Part shown: piece by piece, positions 1-8,255 of the stretch
Position numbering within the stretch: position 1 is the stretch's first letter
How the letters are laid out: each line of letters opens with the position of its first letter
Origin: Clostridiales bacterium
GTDB lineage: Bacteria > Bacillota > Clostridia > Lachnospirales > WQUN01
Direction: 5' to 3'
Assembly (NCBI GenBank): GCA_031271275.1
Contig: JAISWA010000014.1
Span: 1 to 32,886, forward strand
DNA: 32,886 nt
Translations under genes and position numbers: made by a program
Notes under the pieces: generated by a model
The model's input: the letters and a program-made list of their open reading frames with translations, nothing else
Told to the model about the DNA's origin: nothing
Databases searched by the model: none

Positions 1-1215
1 AAAATCCTCACCGCGCTCACCGCCCTTGATTATTTGAACCCGGACGATGTCGTCACCGTAGGGAAGGAAATTTACGGGCTGCCCTCCGACTACAATACCG
101 CCATACACGCCGAGGGCGAGACCATTACCGTCCGCAACCTGATTCGCGCGCTGATGATCCGTTCCGGCAACGAGACGGGCTGTATTCTCGCGCTTAACAC
201 CATCCGCGTGAAAGAGGAGCGGCAGAACATCCCTTACGCCGACGCGGAGCGGCTTTTTTGCGTTTTGATGAACGAAAAGGCCCGCGACCTCGGCGCGCTT
301 GACACTAATTTTACCAACCCCTACGGGCTGCAAAGCGAGGACCATTACACCACCGCTTACGATATGGCGCTAATCAGCCGCGCGTACATGGCGAGTCAAA
401 CGCTGCGGCAAATCGCGGGGGAACGCGCGTATACCGGCGACAGTTTGGAAGGACGTTCTATTGAAAGCGCGGAGGTACGGCAATATAATTGGGAAAGCCA
501 CAATTTTATGCTGCTTCCGGGGGAGTTTTATTATCCCTACGCCAACGGAATAAAAACCGGCTTTACGGACGAAGCCGGCGACTGCGTTACCGTTTCCGCG
601 AAAAAAGGCGATATCGAGCTGATTGCGGTGATATTCAACTCCCCGGAGCCGGGGCGCTGGCAGGACGCGCGGCTGCTGCTCGACTACGGTTTCGAGACCT
701 ACGGGTTTGAAACCATCCATACCAAAGACGAAATACTCGGTAGCTTCACCGTCTCTAACCCCCGCCTCGGCGCGGAAAGCGAAATCGATATTCTGGCTGA
801 CGACGGAGCGGTGCGGTTTATGCGGAAGGGCGACTCGCAGCGGCTTGAGCGCGTGATTACTTTCGACGAGGCTTATTTAACGGGAGAGGACGGCGCGCTC
901 GCCCCGCCCATAGAAGCGGGCGCGACGGTTGGAGCCGTTTCTTATGCCTTAGACGGCGCTACGGTTTACGAGAGCACGGTACGCGCCGCGTCAGGGGCGT
1001 TGGTACGCGACTTTGAAAGCGACGTGGATTATTATATCGAACAGGTTAAAACCAATATCTTTACCATAAAGGCGCTGCCGTATTGGTTTGGGGCGGCGGG
1101 TTTCCTTGTGGGGCTGATCGGAATCATCGTCGCGGCAGTCAGCCGGCGTAAAAGCCGGAGAGACAGTTGGCGCGGCGGCGGGCGCTCGTTTAGCCATTAC
1201 GGCAGGTATAAATAA
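1..1215 (+). CDS. D-alanyl-D-alanine carboxypeptidase (serine-type, PBP5/DacF-like), 5' end cut by window
   Basis: Penicillin-binding carboxypeptidase that trims the terminal D-Ala of peptidoglycan stem peptides outside the membrane. The frame is open from base 1. The first codon is Lys followed by ILTAL, which fits the Lys of the catalytic SxxK motif, so the window starts inside the active site and the serine and signal peptide lie upstream. The SGN triad (bases 163-171) and the KTG triad (bases 553-561, context NGIKTGFTDEAG) are present. After the catalytic domain comes a PBP5_C-like beta domain, then a C-terminal hydrophobic stretch and a basic tail rich in Arg/Lys, giving a membrane anchor with a cytoplasmic end. 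A TTG at base 34 could be read as a start, but it lies inside the conserved domain and is not the real one. Family call is firm; which Dac paralogue is not. Confidence 0.93.
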   Translation, partial: KILTALTALDYLNPDDVVTVGKEIYGLPSDYNTAIHAEGETITVRNLIRALMIRSGNETGCILALNTIRVKEERQNIPYADAERLFCVLMNEKARDLGALDTNFTNPYGLQSEDHYTTAYDMALISRAYMASQTLRQIAGERAYTGDSLEGRSIESAEVRQYNWESHNFMLLPGEFYYPYANGIKTGFTDEAGDCVTVSAKKGDIELIAVIFNSPEPGRWQDARLLLDYGFETYGFETIHTKDEILGSFTVSNPRLGAESEIDILADDGAVRFMRKGDSQRLERVITFDEAYLTGEDGALAPPIEAGATVGAVSYALDGATVYESTVRAASGALVRDFESDVDYYIEQVKTNIFTIKALPYWFGAAGFLVGLIGIIVAAVSRRKSRRDSWRGGGRSFSHYGRYK

Positions 1216-1259
1216 AAAATGCAGGAAAAGCCATTCTGATACGATAGGAGATTTACGAT

Positions 1260-1952
1260 ATGAACGGTGAGCGCATATTAATCATCGAAGACGAGGAACA
1301 AATGGCAAGGTATCTTCAACTGGAACTCACATACGAGGGGTACTCCGTAGATACCGCCGGCGACGGGCGCGACGGGTATGAGATGTTTGAGCGGGGCGAG
1401 TATGATTTGGTGCTGCTCGATTTGATGCTTCCGGGGCTAAACGGGCTTGAGGTCTTGCGCAGAATACGCAAGTCGGAAAATACGCCGGTTGTCATTATCA
1501 CCTGTAAGGACGAGGTGATGGACAAGGTGGTCGGGCTTGACTCGGGCGCAGACGACTATATCGCCAAGCCCTTCGCCATTGAGGAACTGCTTGCGCGTAT
1601 TCGCGTCACGCTGAAAAAGAGCGGCCAAAAATCAGAAAAGACAGGGTTGGGCGTGATAACCTTCGCGCCGCTGACCATAGACACGCAGCAACGCATGGTC
1701 AAGTTTGAGGATACGCCTATTGAATTGACCAAGACGGAATACGACCTGTTGCTGCATTTGGTACAAAACAAAAATGTGGTGCTCACGCGCAAACAAATCG
1801 TAAGCGCGGTTTGGGGGTTCGACTACGAAGGGCACACGAATATTGTGGACGTGTATATCCGGTATTTACGCACGAAAATAGACGAGCGCTTTGACACTAA
1901 AATTATCCGAACCATACGGGGAGTGGGTTATTACGCCAAGGAACAGGAGTAA
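1260..1952 (+). CDS. OmpR/PhoB-family response regulator
   Basis: DNA-binding response regulator of 230 residues, full length. The receiver domain (about 1-118) has the acidic pocket D11/E12, phospho-acceptor D54 in LVLLDLMLPG, T81 and K103 (YIAKPF). The C-terminal winged-helix domain (about 130-228) carries the usual ELTKTEYDLL and IRTIRGVGYYA motifs. The start ATG is preceded by GATAGGAG. It follows the carboxypeptidase by 44 bases and is directly followed by the matching histidine kinase, so the two form a two-component system. The input signal and targets cannot be told from sequence, though the cell-wall enzyme next door makes an envelope role plausible (inference). Confidence 0.95.
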   Translation: MNGERILIIEDEEQMARYLQLELTYEGYSVDTAGDGRDGYEMFERGEYDLVLLDLMLPGLNGLEVLRRIRKSENTPVVIITCKDEVMDKVVGLDSGADDYIAKPFAIEELLARIRVTLKKSGQKSEKTGLGVITFAPLTIDTQQRMVKFEDTPIELTKTEYDLLLHLVQNKNVVLTRKQIVSAVWGFDYEGHTNIVDVYIRYLRTKIDERFDTKIIRTIRGVGYYAKEQE

Positions 1953-2838
1953 GCGTTACCGCCCCCTTTCTTCGGGCAACACAAGCCGCAGAAGGCTGCG
2001 GAAATCCATACTTCATATCAGCGACATGGCAGAACGCATTTATATCGAGAACCTGCACCAACGCATAGACGACCCTTCCGGCGACGCGGCGGTGCGGCAG
2101 TTGGTATACACCATCAACACCATGATAGAGCGTCTGGAAAAGGAAGTCCGCAAGCAGGTTTTTTTTATATCCGACGCGTCTCACGAAATGCGGACGCCCA
2201 TCGCGGTAATCAAGGGTTATATCGATTTGTTGAACCGTTGGGGCAAGAACGACCCGAAAGTCATACAGGAAGCCATCAACGCGATCAAATTGGAAACCGA
2301 ACGGATGAGTTCGCTTATCACCATGCTGTTGTCTTTGGTGCGAAGCGGCGACGCGGCAAACGGAAGCAAACTTCAGATGACTTCGCTTAACGCGGCGGCG
2401 AGGACGGTGTTGCGGGAATTAGAGGTGCTTAACAATGACGGGTTGGCCGCGCTTAGCGAGGAATCGGACGAGTACGTTCTCGGCAACAGCGAAATGATTA
2501 TGCAAATGATACACATATTTATAGACAACGGCTTGAAATACGCCAAAGCAAACAGCGAGCCGATGCAGATCATCATTTCCGGAGACGAGAACGGAAGTTA
2601 TCTAACCGTGAAGGACTCCGGAATCGGCATCCACGAAGACGATTTGCCGTATATTTTTGAGCGTTTTTACAGGGCGGACAAATCCCGCTCGGGGCATATG
2701 CCCGGTTTTGGGCTCGGGCTTGCCATAGCGGACGCCATATCCCGCGTACACGACGCCACCATAGCGGTGCACAGCGAATTGGGCATAGGAACCGAGTTTA
2801 CCGTCCGGTTCCCGAAACCCCTGCGGACGGAAGAATAA
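1891..2838 (+). CDS. Histidine kinase lacking its membrane sensor region (N-terminally deleted)
   Basis: Partner kinase of the preceding response regulator. The catalytic half is intact: a HAMP-like segment (about 33-85), the H-box with H98 in SDASHEMRTPIAV, N-box N213 (IFIDNGLKYA), DSGIGI at 242-247 and GFGLGLA at 272-278. What is missing is the N-terminal part: kinases of this type normally carry two membrane helices and a sensor of roughly 150-200 residues before HAMP. Here HAMP starts about 40 bases after the regulator's stop codon at 1950-1952. The only early start in frame is a TTG at 1891 inside the regulator gene; the next is an ATG at 2026, inside HAMP, with no clear ribosome binding site. 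The short piece KRYRPLS after the regulator's stop resembles the basic cytoplasmic start of such kinases, as if the sensor coding region had been deleted in frame. It may be a soluble kinase, a decayed gene or an assembly artefact. Confidence 0.75.
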   Translation: MTLKLSEPYGEWVITPRNRSKRYRPLSSGNTSRRRLRKSILHISDMAERIYIENLHQRIDDPSGDAAVRQLVYTINTMIERLEKEVRKQVFFISDASHEMRTPIAVIKGYIDLLNRWGKNDPKVIQEAINAIKLETERMSSLITMLLSLVRSGDAANGSKLQMTSLNAAARTVLRELEVLNNDGLAALSEESDEYVLGNSEMIMQMIHIFIDNGLKYAKANSEPMQIIISGDENGSYLTVKDSGIGIHEDDLPYIFERFYRADKSRSGHMPGFGLGLAIADAISRVHDATIAVHSELGIGTEFTVRFPKPLRTEE

Positions 2839-2845
2839 GTTACTA

Positions 2846-3373
2846 TTACGGTTTGTGATATATTAATACGTTGTCGCCGTCTGCCTCCGGGTGCTCGCGT
2901 TCAAATAACAAGCCGTTGTTAAGGATTACGCGCTTTGAAGCCCTGTTGCTTTTTTTACAGCTTACCACCGGTTCGATGATTCCGAGCTGCTCCGCTTTGA
3001 TAAGCGCGAGCCTTAAAATTTCCGTCCCGTACCCGCCGCGCCGCTCGGAAGGGCGGACGGAATACCCGATGTGGCCGTTGTGGTATACTTCCTCGCGCAG
3101 GTAACGGCGTATATTGGCGACGCCGACGATAACGCCGTCTGAAAGCCTGACCGCGAAATACGTCGTGGCGGGCAAAAGGTCGGCGTTAAGGCCAAGGTCA
3201 ATTTCCCGCGCGTTTTTCAGCCACTCGTTGAAGTCGTCATAGCGGTGCAGGTCGCAGGAGCCTTGGATATTTTTTTCCCCGCTTTGCAAAAATTCCTCAC
3301 GGAAAGCCATAACGTAGTTTTTCATTTCAAGCGAAGGCGTTTTAAGTTTTATTTTTTCCGGTTTTGATTTCAT
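2846..3373 (-). CDS. GNAT-family N-acetyltransferase
   Basis: Protein of 175 residues with the GNAT fold, expected to transfer an acetyl group from acetyl-CoA to an amine. The C-terminal half shows the usual order: VRLSDGVIVGVANIRRYL (beta strands), HIGYSVRPSERRGGYGTEIL (the R/Q-x-x-G-x-G/A acetyl-CoA loop), then VVSCKKSNRASKRVILNNG. It resembles the predicted acetyltransferases related to RimJ/RimL; the substrate is unknown. The start ATG has a strong AGGAGG and lies downstream of a good promoter. The gene converges on the histidine kinase, with only 7 bases between the two stops. Confidence 0.88.
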   Translation of the reverse strand: MKSKPEKIKLKTPSLEMKNYVMAFREEFLQSGEKNIQGSCDLHRYDDFNEWLKNAREIDLGLNADLLPATTYFAVRLSDGVIVGVANIRRYLREEVYHNGHIGYSVRPSERRGGYGTEILRLALIKAEQLGIIEPVVSCKKSNRASKRVILNNGLLFEREHPEADGDNVLIYHKP

Positions 3374-3401
3374 CCTTAACCTCCTGTGTTATACTGCCTG
3401 T

Positions 3402-3430
3402 ATTTTACACATCTCCCGCGAGTTGCACAA
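3402..3430 (-). promoter_or_regulatory. Sigma-A-type promoter for the GNAT gene
   Basis: Read on the minus strand: TTGTGC (-35, 3425-3430), 17-base spacer, TAAAAT (-10, 3402-3407), about 30 bases before the acetyltransferase start codon. It lies in the 74-base gap between the divergent GNAT and yicC genes. No comparably good promoter was found for yicC in this gap. Confidence 0.6.
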
Positions 3431-3447
3431 TTGGAAGGGGCAAATAA

Positions 3448-4344
3448 ATGATACGAAGCATGACCGGCTACGGCCGGGGCGAATGCCTTTCGCACGACCG
3501 GCGCTTTAAGGTGGAGGTCAAATCGGTAAACCACCGGTACGGCGATATTTCCATTAAGCTGCCGCGTTTTTTGAACCCTTTTGAAGACGCGGTGCGCAAA
3601 CGCCTCGCGAAAGACATACAGCGCGGGAAGGCGGACGTGTTCATCCACTTTGAAACCTTTACCGAGCGGGACATCCGCGTGACGGTAAACGCCGCTTTCG
3701 CCGACGCGTATGAGCACGCCCTGCGGGACCTTTCTTCGCGCTATATTCTGCCGGACGGCGTTACCCTTTCCATGCTTGCCGCCCATCCCGATATTATCAA
3801 CGTAGAAAAAGATTCGATGGACGACGCCACCCGTATCGAATTATGGGACACGCTTTCCACCGCGTTGGAACAGGCGCTTTTGCGCTTTAACGCCATGCGC
3901 GAGGCGGAAGGCGGGGCGCTTAAGCGCGACCTGCTCGAAAAGCGGGAAAAGATACGCGCCTTACTTTCCAAAATAGCGGAACGCGCGCCCGCCGTCACGG
4001 AGGAATACGCCGCCCGCCTGCGGGAACGCGTGGCGGAAACGCTGGCGCAGGTCGGGCTTGCGCCGGACGAGGGCAGGTTGCTTACGGAAATCGCCGTATT
4101 CGCCGACCGCTCGTGCATCGATGAGGAAATCACGCGGCTTGGCAGCCATATCGGTCAGATGGGCGAGATTTTGGCGGCGGAAGGCGAGACGGTAGGGCGC
4201 AAATTGGATTTCCTCGTGCAGGAGCTTAACCGCGAGGCAAACACCATCGGTTCCAAGTCAAGCGACGCGGCGCTAACGAAGTTGGTCGTCGAGCTAAAGA
4301 GCGAAGTGGAAAAGATACGGGAGCAGGTGCAGAACATTGAATAG
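3448..4344 (+). CDS. yicC: YicC family endoribonuclease
   Basis: Protein of 298 residues beginning with the family signature MIRSMTGYGRGE. An N-terminal YicC domain (about 1-155) and the C-terminal DUF1732 region (about 210-298, with IGQMGEILAAEGETVGRKLDFLVQEL split over two stretches and a final KSEVEKIREQVQNIE) are both present. YicC proteins are ring-forming endoribonucleases linked to stress and stationary-phase RNA decay in other bacteria. It opens a housekeeping run; its last codons overlap the start of remA by 8 bases, which suggests translational coupling. The start is backed by GGAAGGGG upstream. Confidence 0.95.
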   Translation: MIRSMTGYGRGECLSHDRRFKVEVKSVNHRYGDISIKLPRFLNPFEDAVRKRLAKDIQRGKADVFIHFETFTERDIRVTVNAAFADAYEHALRDLSSRYILPDGVTLSMLAAHPDIINVEKDSMDDATRIELWDTLSTALEQALLRFNAMREAEGGALKRDLLEKREKIRALLSKIAERAPAVTEEYAARLRERVAETLAQVGLAPDEGRLLTEIAVFADRSCIDEEITRLGSHIGQMGEILAAEGETVGRKLDFLVQELNREANTIGSKSSDAALTKLVVELKSEVEKIREQVQNIE

Positions 4345-4594
4345 CTTTAAATTAATCAACATCGGCTTCGGCAACCGCGTCCCCGCGGGGCGGGTGGTGG
4401 CGTTGGTAAGCAACGAGTCGGCCCCGGTCAAACGCATGATACAGGAGGCGCGTGAGAAAGGCGTACTCATCGACGCGACCCACGGGCGAAAGACCCGCGC
4501 GGTGGTGGTGACGGACAGCGGTCATATCTTGCTTTCGTCCATACAGCCGGATACAATAGCCAACCGGGCGGACGACAGCGCCGACAATGTTTAA
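4337..4594 (+). CDS. remA: RemA/DUF370 regulatory protein
   Basis: Small protein of 85 residues with the family core FKLINIGFGNRVPAGRVVALV, then SNESAPVKRMIQEAREKG, LIDATHGRKTRAVVV and HILLSSIQPDTI. Bacillus subtilis RemA is a ring-forming DNA-binding activator of biofilm matrix genes; in Clostridia the gene is commonly found between yicC and gmk, as here. The only start that keeps the whole conserved N-terminus is a TTG at 4337 within the yicC 3' end (8-base overlap). The role in this organism is inferred from family only. Confidence 0.92.
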   Translation: MNSFKLINIGFGNRVPAGRVVALVSNESAPVKRMIQEAREKGVLIDATHGRKTRAVVVTDSGHILLSSIQPDTIANRADDSADNV

Positions 4595-4615
4595 ACTTCC
4601 GGGAGCGCGCCGATA

Positions 4616-5215
4616 ATGCAGGGTATGTTGGTGATTATCTCCGGCCCGTCCGGTTCGGGGAAGGGCACGGTGGTAAAACGGCTCGACCCGTCCCATGGGT
4701 ACGCGCTTTCCGTTTCGGTCACGACGCGGGCGCCCCGGGCGGGCGAACGGGAAGGCGTGGATTATTTCTTCCGCACCGAAGACGAGTTCACGCGAATGCG
4801 GCAGCATAACGAGCTGCTTGAGCACGCGGTGTATGTGGGCAATTATTACGGCACGCCCCGCCAATATGTGGAGGAAATGATTGCTAAAGGCAAGGTCGTG
4901 GTGCTCGAGATAGAAGTGGTGGGCGCGCTGCAGGTGAAGGAAAAGTTCCCGGAGGCGGTGCTCGTTTTCCTGATGCCCCCGACAATTTCTGAGCTTGCCC
5001 GGCGCTTGCAATGCCGCAATACCGAAGACCGGCTGACCATCGAGGACCGCCTGAGACGCGCAAGGGAAGAAATCGCGCTGATACCCCGGTACCAGTACCT
5101 TGTGGTAAACGACGAAATATCCGAAGCGGTGGGGAGGATTAACGCCATTGTCGAGGCAGAACGGCTGAGACCCCAACGCTGCGCGGACGAGATAGAATTT
5201 TTTTCAGGAAACTAA
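4616..5215 (+). CDS. gmk: Guanylate kinase
   Basis: ATP-dependent kinase turning GMP into GDP, 199 residues. The P-loop GPSGSGKGT is at residues 10-18. It is followed by the GMP-binding region SVSVTTRAPRAGEREGVDYFF and the lid/adenine region with EIEVVGALQVKEKFPEAVLVFLMPP and RLRRAREEI. The start ATG at 4616 has GGGAG ten bases upstream; a second ATG three codons later is possible. It sits between remA and rpoZ in the standard clostridial order. Confidence 0.97.
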   Translation: MQGMLVIISGPSGSGKGTVVKRLDPSHGYALSVSVTTRAPRAGEREGVDYFFRTEDEFTRMRQHNELLEHAVYVGNYYGTPRQYVEEMIAKGKVVVLEIEVVGALQVKEKFPEAVLVFLMPPTISELARRLQCRNTEDRLTIEDRLRRAREEIALIPRYQYLVVNDEISEAVGRINAIVEAERLRPQRCADEIEFFSGN

Positions 5216-5225
5216 TTTCAGGAAA
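5202..5225 (+). repeat. Short tandem duplication across the gmk stop
   Basis: TTTCAGGAAA occurs twice, at 5202-5211 and 5216-5225, with a 14-base period. The gmk stop lies between the copies and the rpoZ ribosome binding site (GAGGT) follows the second. It looks like a small slippage duplication; no function is claimed. Confidence 0.7.
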
Positions 5226-5237
5226 TGAGGTAAAAGA

Positions 5238-5708
5238 ATGCTGCGTCCTTCTTATTCGGAATTAATGGACACTATTAACGAAGGAAAGCTTGTGGACAGC
5301 AAGATCACTAGCCGTTATACCATCGTGCTCGCCGCCGCGAAACGCGCGAGGCAGATTATCGACGGTGCCAATCCGCTGACTTACGCGCCCACCGACCGGG
5401 CGGTTTCCATCGCGGTAAGGGAAATGAGCGAGGGAAAGTTGGTCATCAACGTAAAGGAAGACATGCTCGACGGGAATTATGAGCGGATGCTCAACGCCCA
5501 GAATAAATATAAAGGCATCACCGCCGTGTCGAAGGACGACCTTCGGGAAGATTTGAAAGACAAGTACGAGCCGGACCAATACTCCGCCGGGGGCGACGAG
5601 GACGGCGACGACGAGGACAGCCTGTACAAAGACCATTACGACGACGAAAAAGACCCGTATAAGAATATGTATGAAGCAGAGGACTATGGGGATTCCGACG
5701 AGGAATGA
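5238..5708 (+). CDS. rpoZ: RNA polymerase omega subunit with long acidic C-terminal tail
   Basis: The first 73 or so residues are a normal omega subunit: MLRPSYSELM, SKITSRYTIVLAAAKRARQI and the region up to EGKLVINVKEDML. Omega binds the beta' subunit and helps RNA polymerase assembly. The protein runs on to 156 residues, about twice the usual length, and from about residue 98 onward is dominated by Asp/Glu with Tyr and Lys. The tail is in the same open frame and ends in a TGA that overlaps the priA start (ATGA), so it is not an annotation error. Function of the tail is unknown. Confidence 0.95.
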   Translation: MLRPSYSELMDTINEGKLVDSKITSRYTIVLAAAKRARQIIDGANPLTYAPTDRAVSIAVREMSEGKLVINVKEDMLDGNYERMLNAQNKYKGITAVSKDDLREDLKDKYEPDQYSAGGDEDGDDEDSLYKDHYDDEKDPYKNMYEAEDYGDSDEE

Positions 5709-7756
5709 TTTATGTTTCGGTATGCGTAGATTCCGCCAGCCCGGAAGTTGACCGGCTTTTTACGTATTACGTTCCGGATGAGATTGCGGAAGCCGTTGTA
5801 CCGGGTATGCGCGTGCAGGTTCCCTTCGGGCTCGGAAATAAAATGTATAAGGCTTATGTGACGGGTTTTGCGGAGCAGCCGGATATCCCTCCGGGGAAAA
5901 TAAAGCCCGTGGCGCGCGTTCTCGGAAGTTACCCGGTTTTTACCGAAGAAACGCTCGCCCTCGCTTTCTGGATGAAAGAAAAATATTACGCGACGCTTGC
6001 TCTTTGTATGCGTTGCGTTTTACCGTCCGGGCTTACCGGTGACGGCGTTCCGCCAAAGCCACGGCAGAAAAAAGCCGCGGGGAAAAAGGAAAGCGCTTTA
6101 AACGGCGGGCGGGCGGGTTGGCCCGAACCGACGGACGAGCAGCAAGCCGCTATAAACGCAATCCTTCCCAAACTGCGCGGACGCGTTTCGGAAAATTCCC
6201 CGGTTTTTTTGCTTCACGGGGTCACGGGAAGCGGAAAGACGGAAGTTTACTTACATATTATTGCCGAGACGTTAAAGCTTGGTAAACAGGCGATTGTGCT
6301 CGTGCCGGAAATCGCGCTTACCCCGCAGACGGTGGCGCTGTTTACGGAGCGGTTCGGGGAAGCGGTGGCGGTGACCCACAGCCGGTTAAGCGGCGGCGAG
6401 CGTTTCCGGTTATGGAAGCGGGCGCTTGACGGGGAAGTTTCCGTAATGATAGGCCCCCGCTCGGCGGTGTTTACCCCCTTTAAACAGCTTGGCGCGATTA
6501 TCATAGACGAGGAGCACGAGCACACTTATCAATCGGAAAACACGCCCAAGTACGACGCCCGGGAGGTCGCCCGGCGGCGGGCGGCGGTTTGCGGCGCGGT
6601 AACGGTGATGGGCTCCGCCACGCCGAGCCTGGAAAGTTATTACCGCGCGGCGGAGGAGCGCCGGTATACGCTGCTCAAGCTTACCGAGCGGGTCAACCGG
6701 ATGTTCCCAAGCGTTGAGGTCACCGATATGCGGCGGGAACTGGCCGAAGGCAACGTATCTTTGTTTGGTCGCCCGTGTATGGCTGCCCTCGCCGAAACTT
6801 TCGCGGAAGGCAGACACGCCCTGCTGTTTTTGAACCGGCGCGGGCATTCGTCTTTTGTTTCCTGCCGTTGGTGCGGGCATGTGCTTAAATGCGTAAACTG
6901 CGACGTAAACTATACGTGGCACTCGGCGGGCGAAAAGCTGCTTTGCCATTACTGCGGGCGGGAGGTCGCGCTCCCTTCCGAGTGCCCCGCCTGCGGTTCG
7001 GAATATTTAAAGAACTTCGGGCTCGGCACCCAAAAGGTGGAGGAGGAAATGAGCCTGCACTTCCCCGGAATCAAATGCCTGCGAATGGATTTCGATTCCA
7101 CCAAAGGGAAGGACGGTCACGGGAAAATACTGGAATCTTTCCGACGGGGCGAAGCGCAGGTTTTAATCGGTACGCAGATGATTGCCAAGGGGCTTGACTT
7201 CCCCAACGTGGTGCTTGTATGCGTCCTCGCGGCGGATATGTCGCTGTTTAGCGGGGACTTCCGCGCGGGGGAATATACCTTCCAATTGCTTACGCAGGTT
7301 TCCGGCCGCGCGGGCCGCGCCGGTTACAGCGGGCGCGTTTTTTTGCAGACGTACAACCCGGAGCATTACGCCATTGAGTTGGCGCGAAAGTCCAACTACG
7401 AAGCTTTTTATAAGCGGGAAATCGCGCTGCGGAAATCCATGCGGTATCCGCCGTTTACGCATATCTTCGAGGTGCTGTTCACCGGGCCGGACGAAAGGGC
7501 CGTTATCACGGCGCTGCACAAATTGCGCGCGGTGATGGGGTACTGCAACAAAAAAGGGTTTTTTGAAACGCTCGGGCCTGCCCCGGCATTTGTTTCCAAG
7601 ATAAAAAGCCAGTACCGGTGGAAGATTTTGGTGAAAGGCGCGGACGGGGAACTTTTAAAAAAATTTGTATTATACTGCATCAGGAAATTAAAGGACAACG
7701 ACCCGTTGGCGGGGGTGTCGGCAAACCTGACGCTCGACCCGACGGGGTTGGAGTAG
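5705..7756 (+). CDS. priA: Primosomal protein N' (replication restart helicase PriA)
   Basis: Superfamily 2 DNA helicase that rebuilds replication forks after collapse. It has 683 residues, a little short of the roughly 730-800 usual, with an N-terminal 3'-DNA-binding domain (1-105). A basic linker follows, then Walker A GVTGSGKT at 172-179 and Walker B DEEH at 268-271. Four CxxC zinc pairs (C387/390, 396/399, 414/417, 427/430) and the helicase C domain with GTQMIAKGLDFPNVVLV and QVSGRAGRAG complete the protein. All eight zinc-binding cysteines are present. The ATG overlaps the rpoZ stop by four bases. Confidence 0.97.
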   Translation: MIYVSVCVDSASPEVDRLFTYYVPDEIAEAVVPGMRVQVPFGLGNKMYKAYVTGFAEQPDIPPGKIKPVARVLGSYPVFTEETLALAFWMKEKYYATLALCMRCVLPSGLTGDGVPPKPRQKKAAGKKESALNGGRAGWPEPTDEQQAAINAILPKLRGRVSENSPVFLLHGVTGSGKTEVYLHIIAETLKLGKQAIVLVPEIALTPQTVALFTERFGEAVAVTHSRLSGGERFRLWKRALDGEVSVMIGPRSAVFTPFKQLGAIIIDEEHEHTYQSENTPKYDAREVARRRAAVCGAVTVMGSATPSLESYYRAAEERRYTLLKLTERVNRMFPSVEVTDMRRELAEGNVSLFGRPCMAALAETFAEGRHALLFLNRRGHSSFVSCRWCGHVLKCVNCDVNYTWHSAGEKLLCHYCGREVALPSECPACGSEYLKNFGLGTQKVEEEMSLHFPGIKCLRMDFDSTKGKDGHGKILESFRRGEAQVLIGTQMIAKGLDFPNVVLVCVLAADMSLFSGDFRAGEYTFQLLTQVSGRAGRAGYSGRVFLQTYNPEHYAIELARKSNYEAFYKREIALRKSMRYPPFTHIFEVLFTGPDERAVITALHKLRAVMGYCNKKGFFETLGPAPAFVSKIKSQYRWKILVKGADGELLKKFVLYCIRKLKDNDPLAGVSANLTLDPTGLE

Positions 7757-7779
7757 CAATCGGTGATTGAGGGGTTTAC

Positions 7780-8253
7780 ATGGCTTTACGACAAATCAGG
7801 GTTTTTGGAGACGACATTCTTCGCAAAAAGGCGAAGCCGGTCGGTAATATTAACGCGGGTACTTACGCGCTGCTTGACGATATGTTGGAGACGCTTCGCA
7901 GCAAGAACGGCGTCGGGCTTGCCGCGCCGCAGGTGGGAGTGCTCAGGCGTATCGCGATAGTGGAGCATGAGGATAAGTTATACGAAATGATCAACCCGAC
8001 GATTATAAAAAGCGAAGGCAAGCAGCGGCACAGCGAGGCGTGCCTCTCCGTGCCGGGCAAGCAGGGGGACATCGACAGGCCCTACTATGTCAAGGTAGAA
8101 GCCTATGACCGCAACGGCAATGTCTTTACGGTGGAAGGCAAAGATTTCCTATCTTCCGTGCTGTGTCACGAGCTTGACCATTTAGACGGGGTGCTGTACA
8201 CCGACCGGGCTTCCAACGTGCGGGAAGATACCGGAAACGAAAGAAAAGAGTGA
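7780..8253 (+). CDS. def: Peptide deformylase
   Basis: Metalloenzyme that removes the formyl group from the N-terminal Met of new proteins; 157 residues. All three family motifs are there: GVGLAAPQVG (44-53), EACLSVPG (86-93, metal ligand C88) and HELDHLDG (130-137, ligands H130 and H134, catalytic E131). The start ATG has GAGGGG about seven bases upstream. It overlaps the following formyltransferase region, and the two enzymes act at opposite ends of the same formyl-Met cycle. Confidence 0.97.
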   Translation: MALRQIRVFGDDILRKKAKPVGNINAGTYALLDDMLETLRSKNGVGLAAPQVGVLRRIAIVEHEDKLYEMINPTIIKSEGKQRHSEACLSVPGKQGDIDRPYYVKVEAYDRNGNVFTVEGKDFLSSVLCHELDHLDGVLYTDRASNVREDTGNERKE

Positions 8254-8255
8254 CG

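Noticed and set aside
4352..5176. 274-codon minus-strand frame across remA and gmk
   Set aside because: Spans two well-recognised + strand genes and their intergenic gap; composition is that of a shadow frame.
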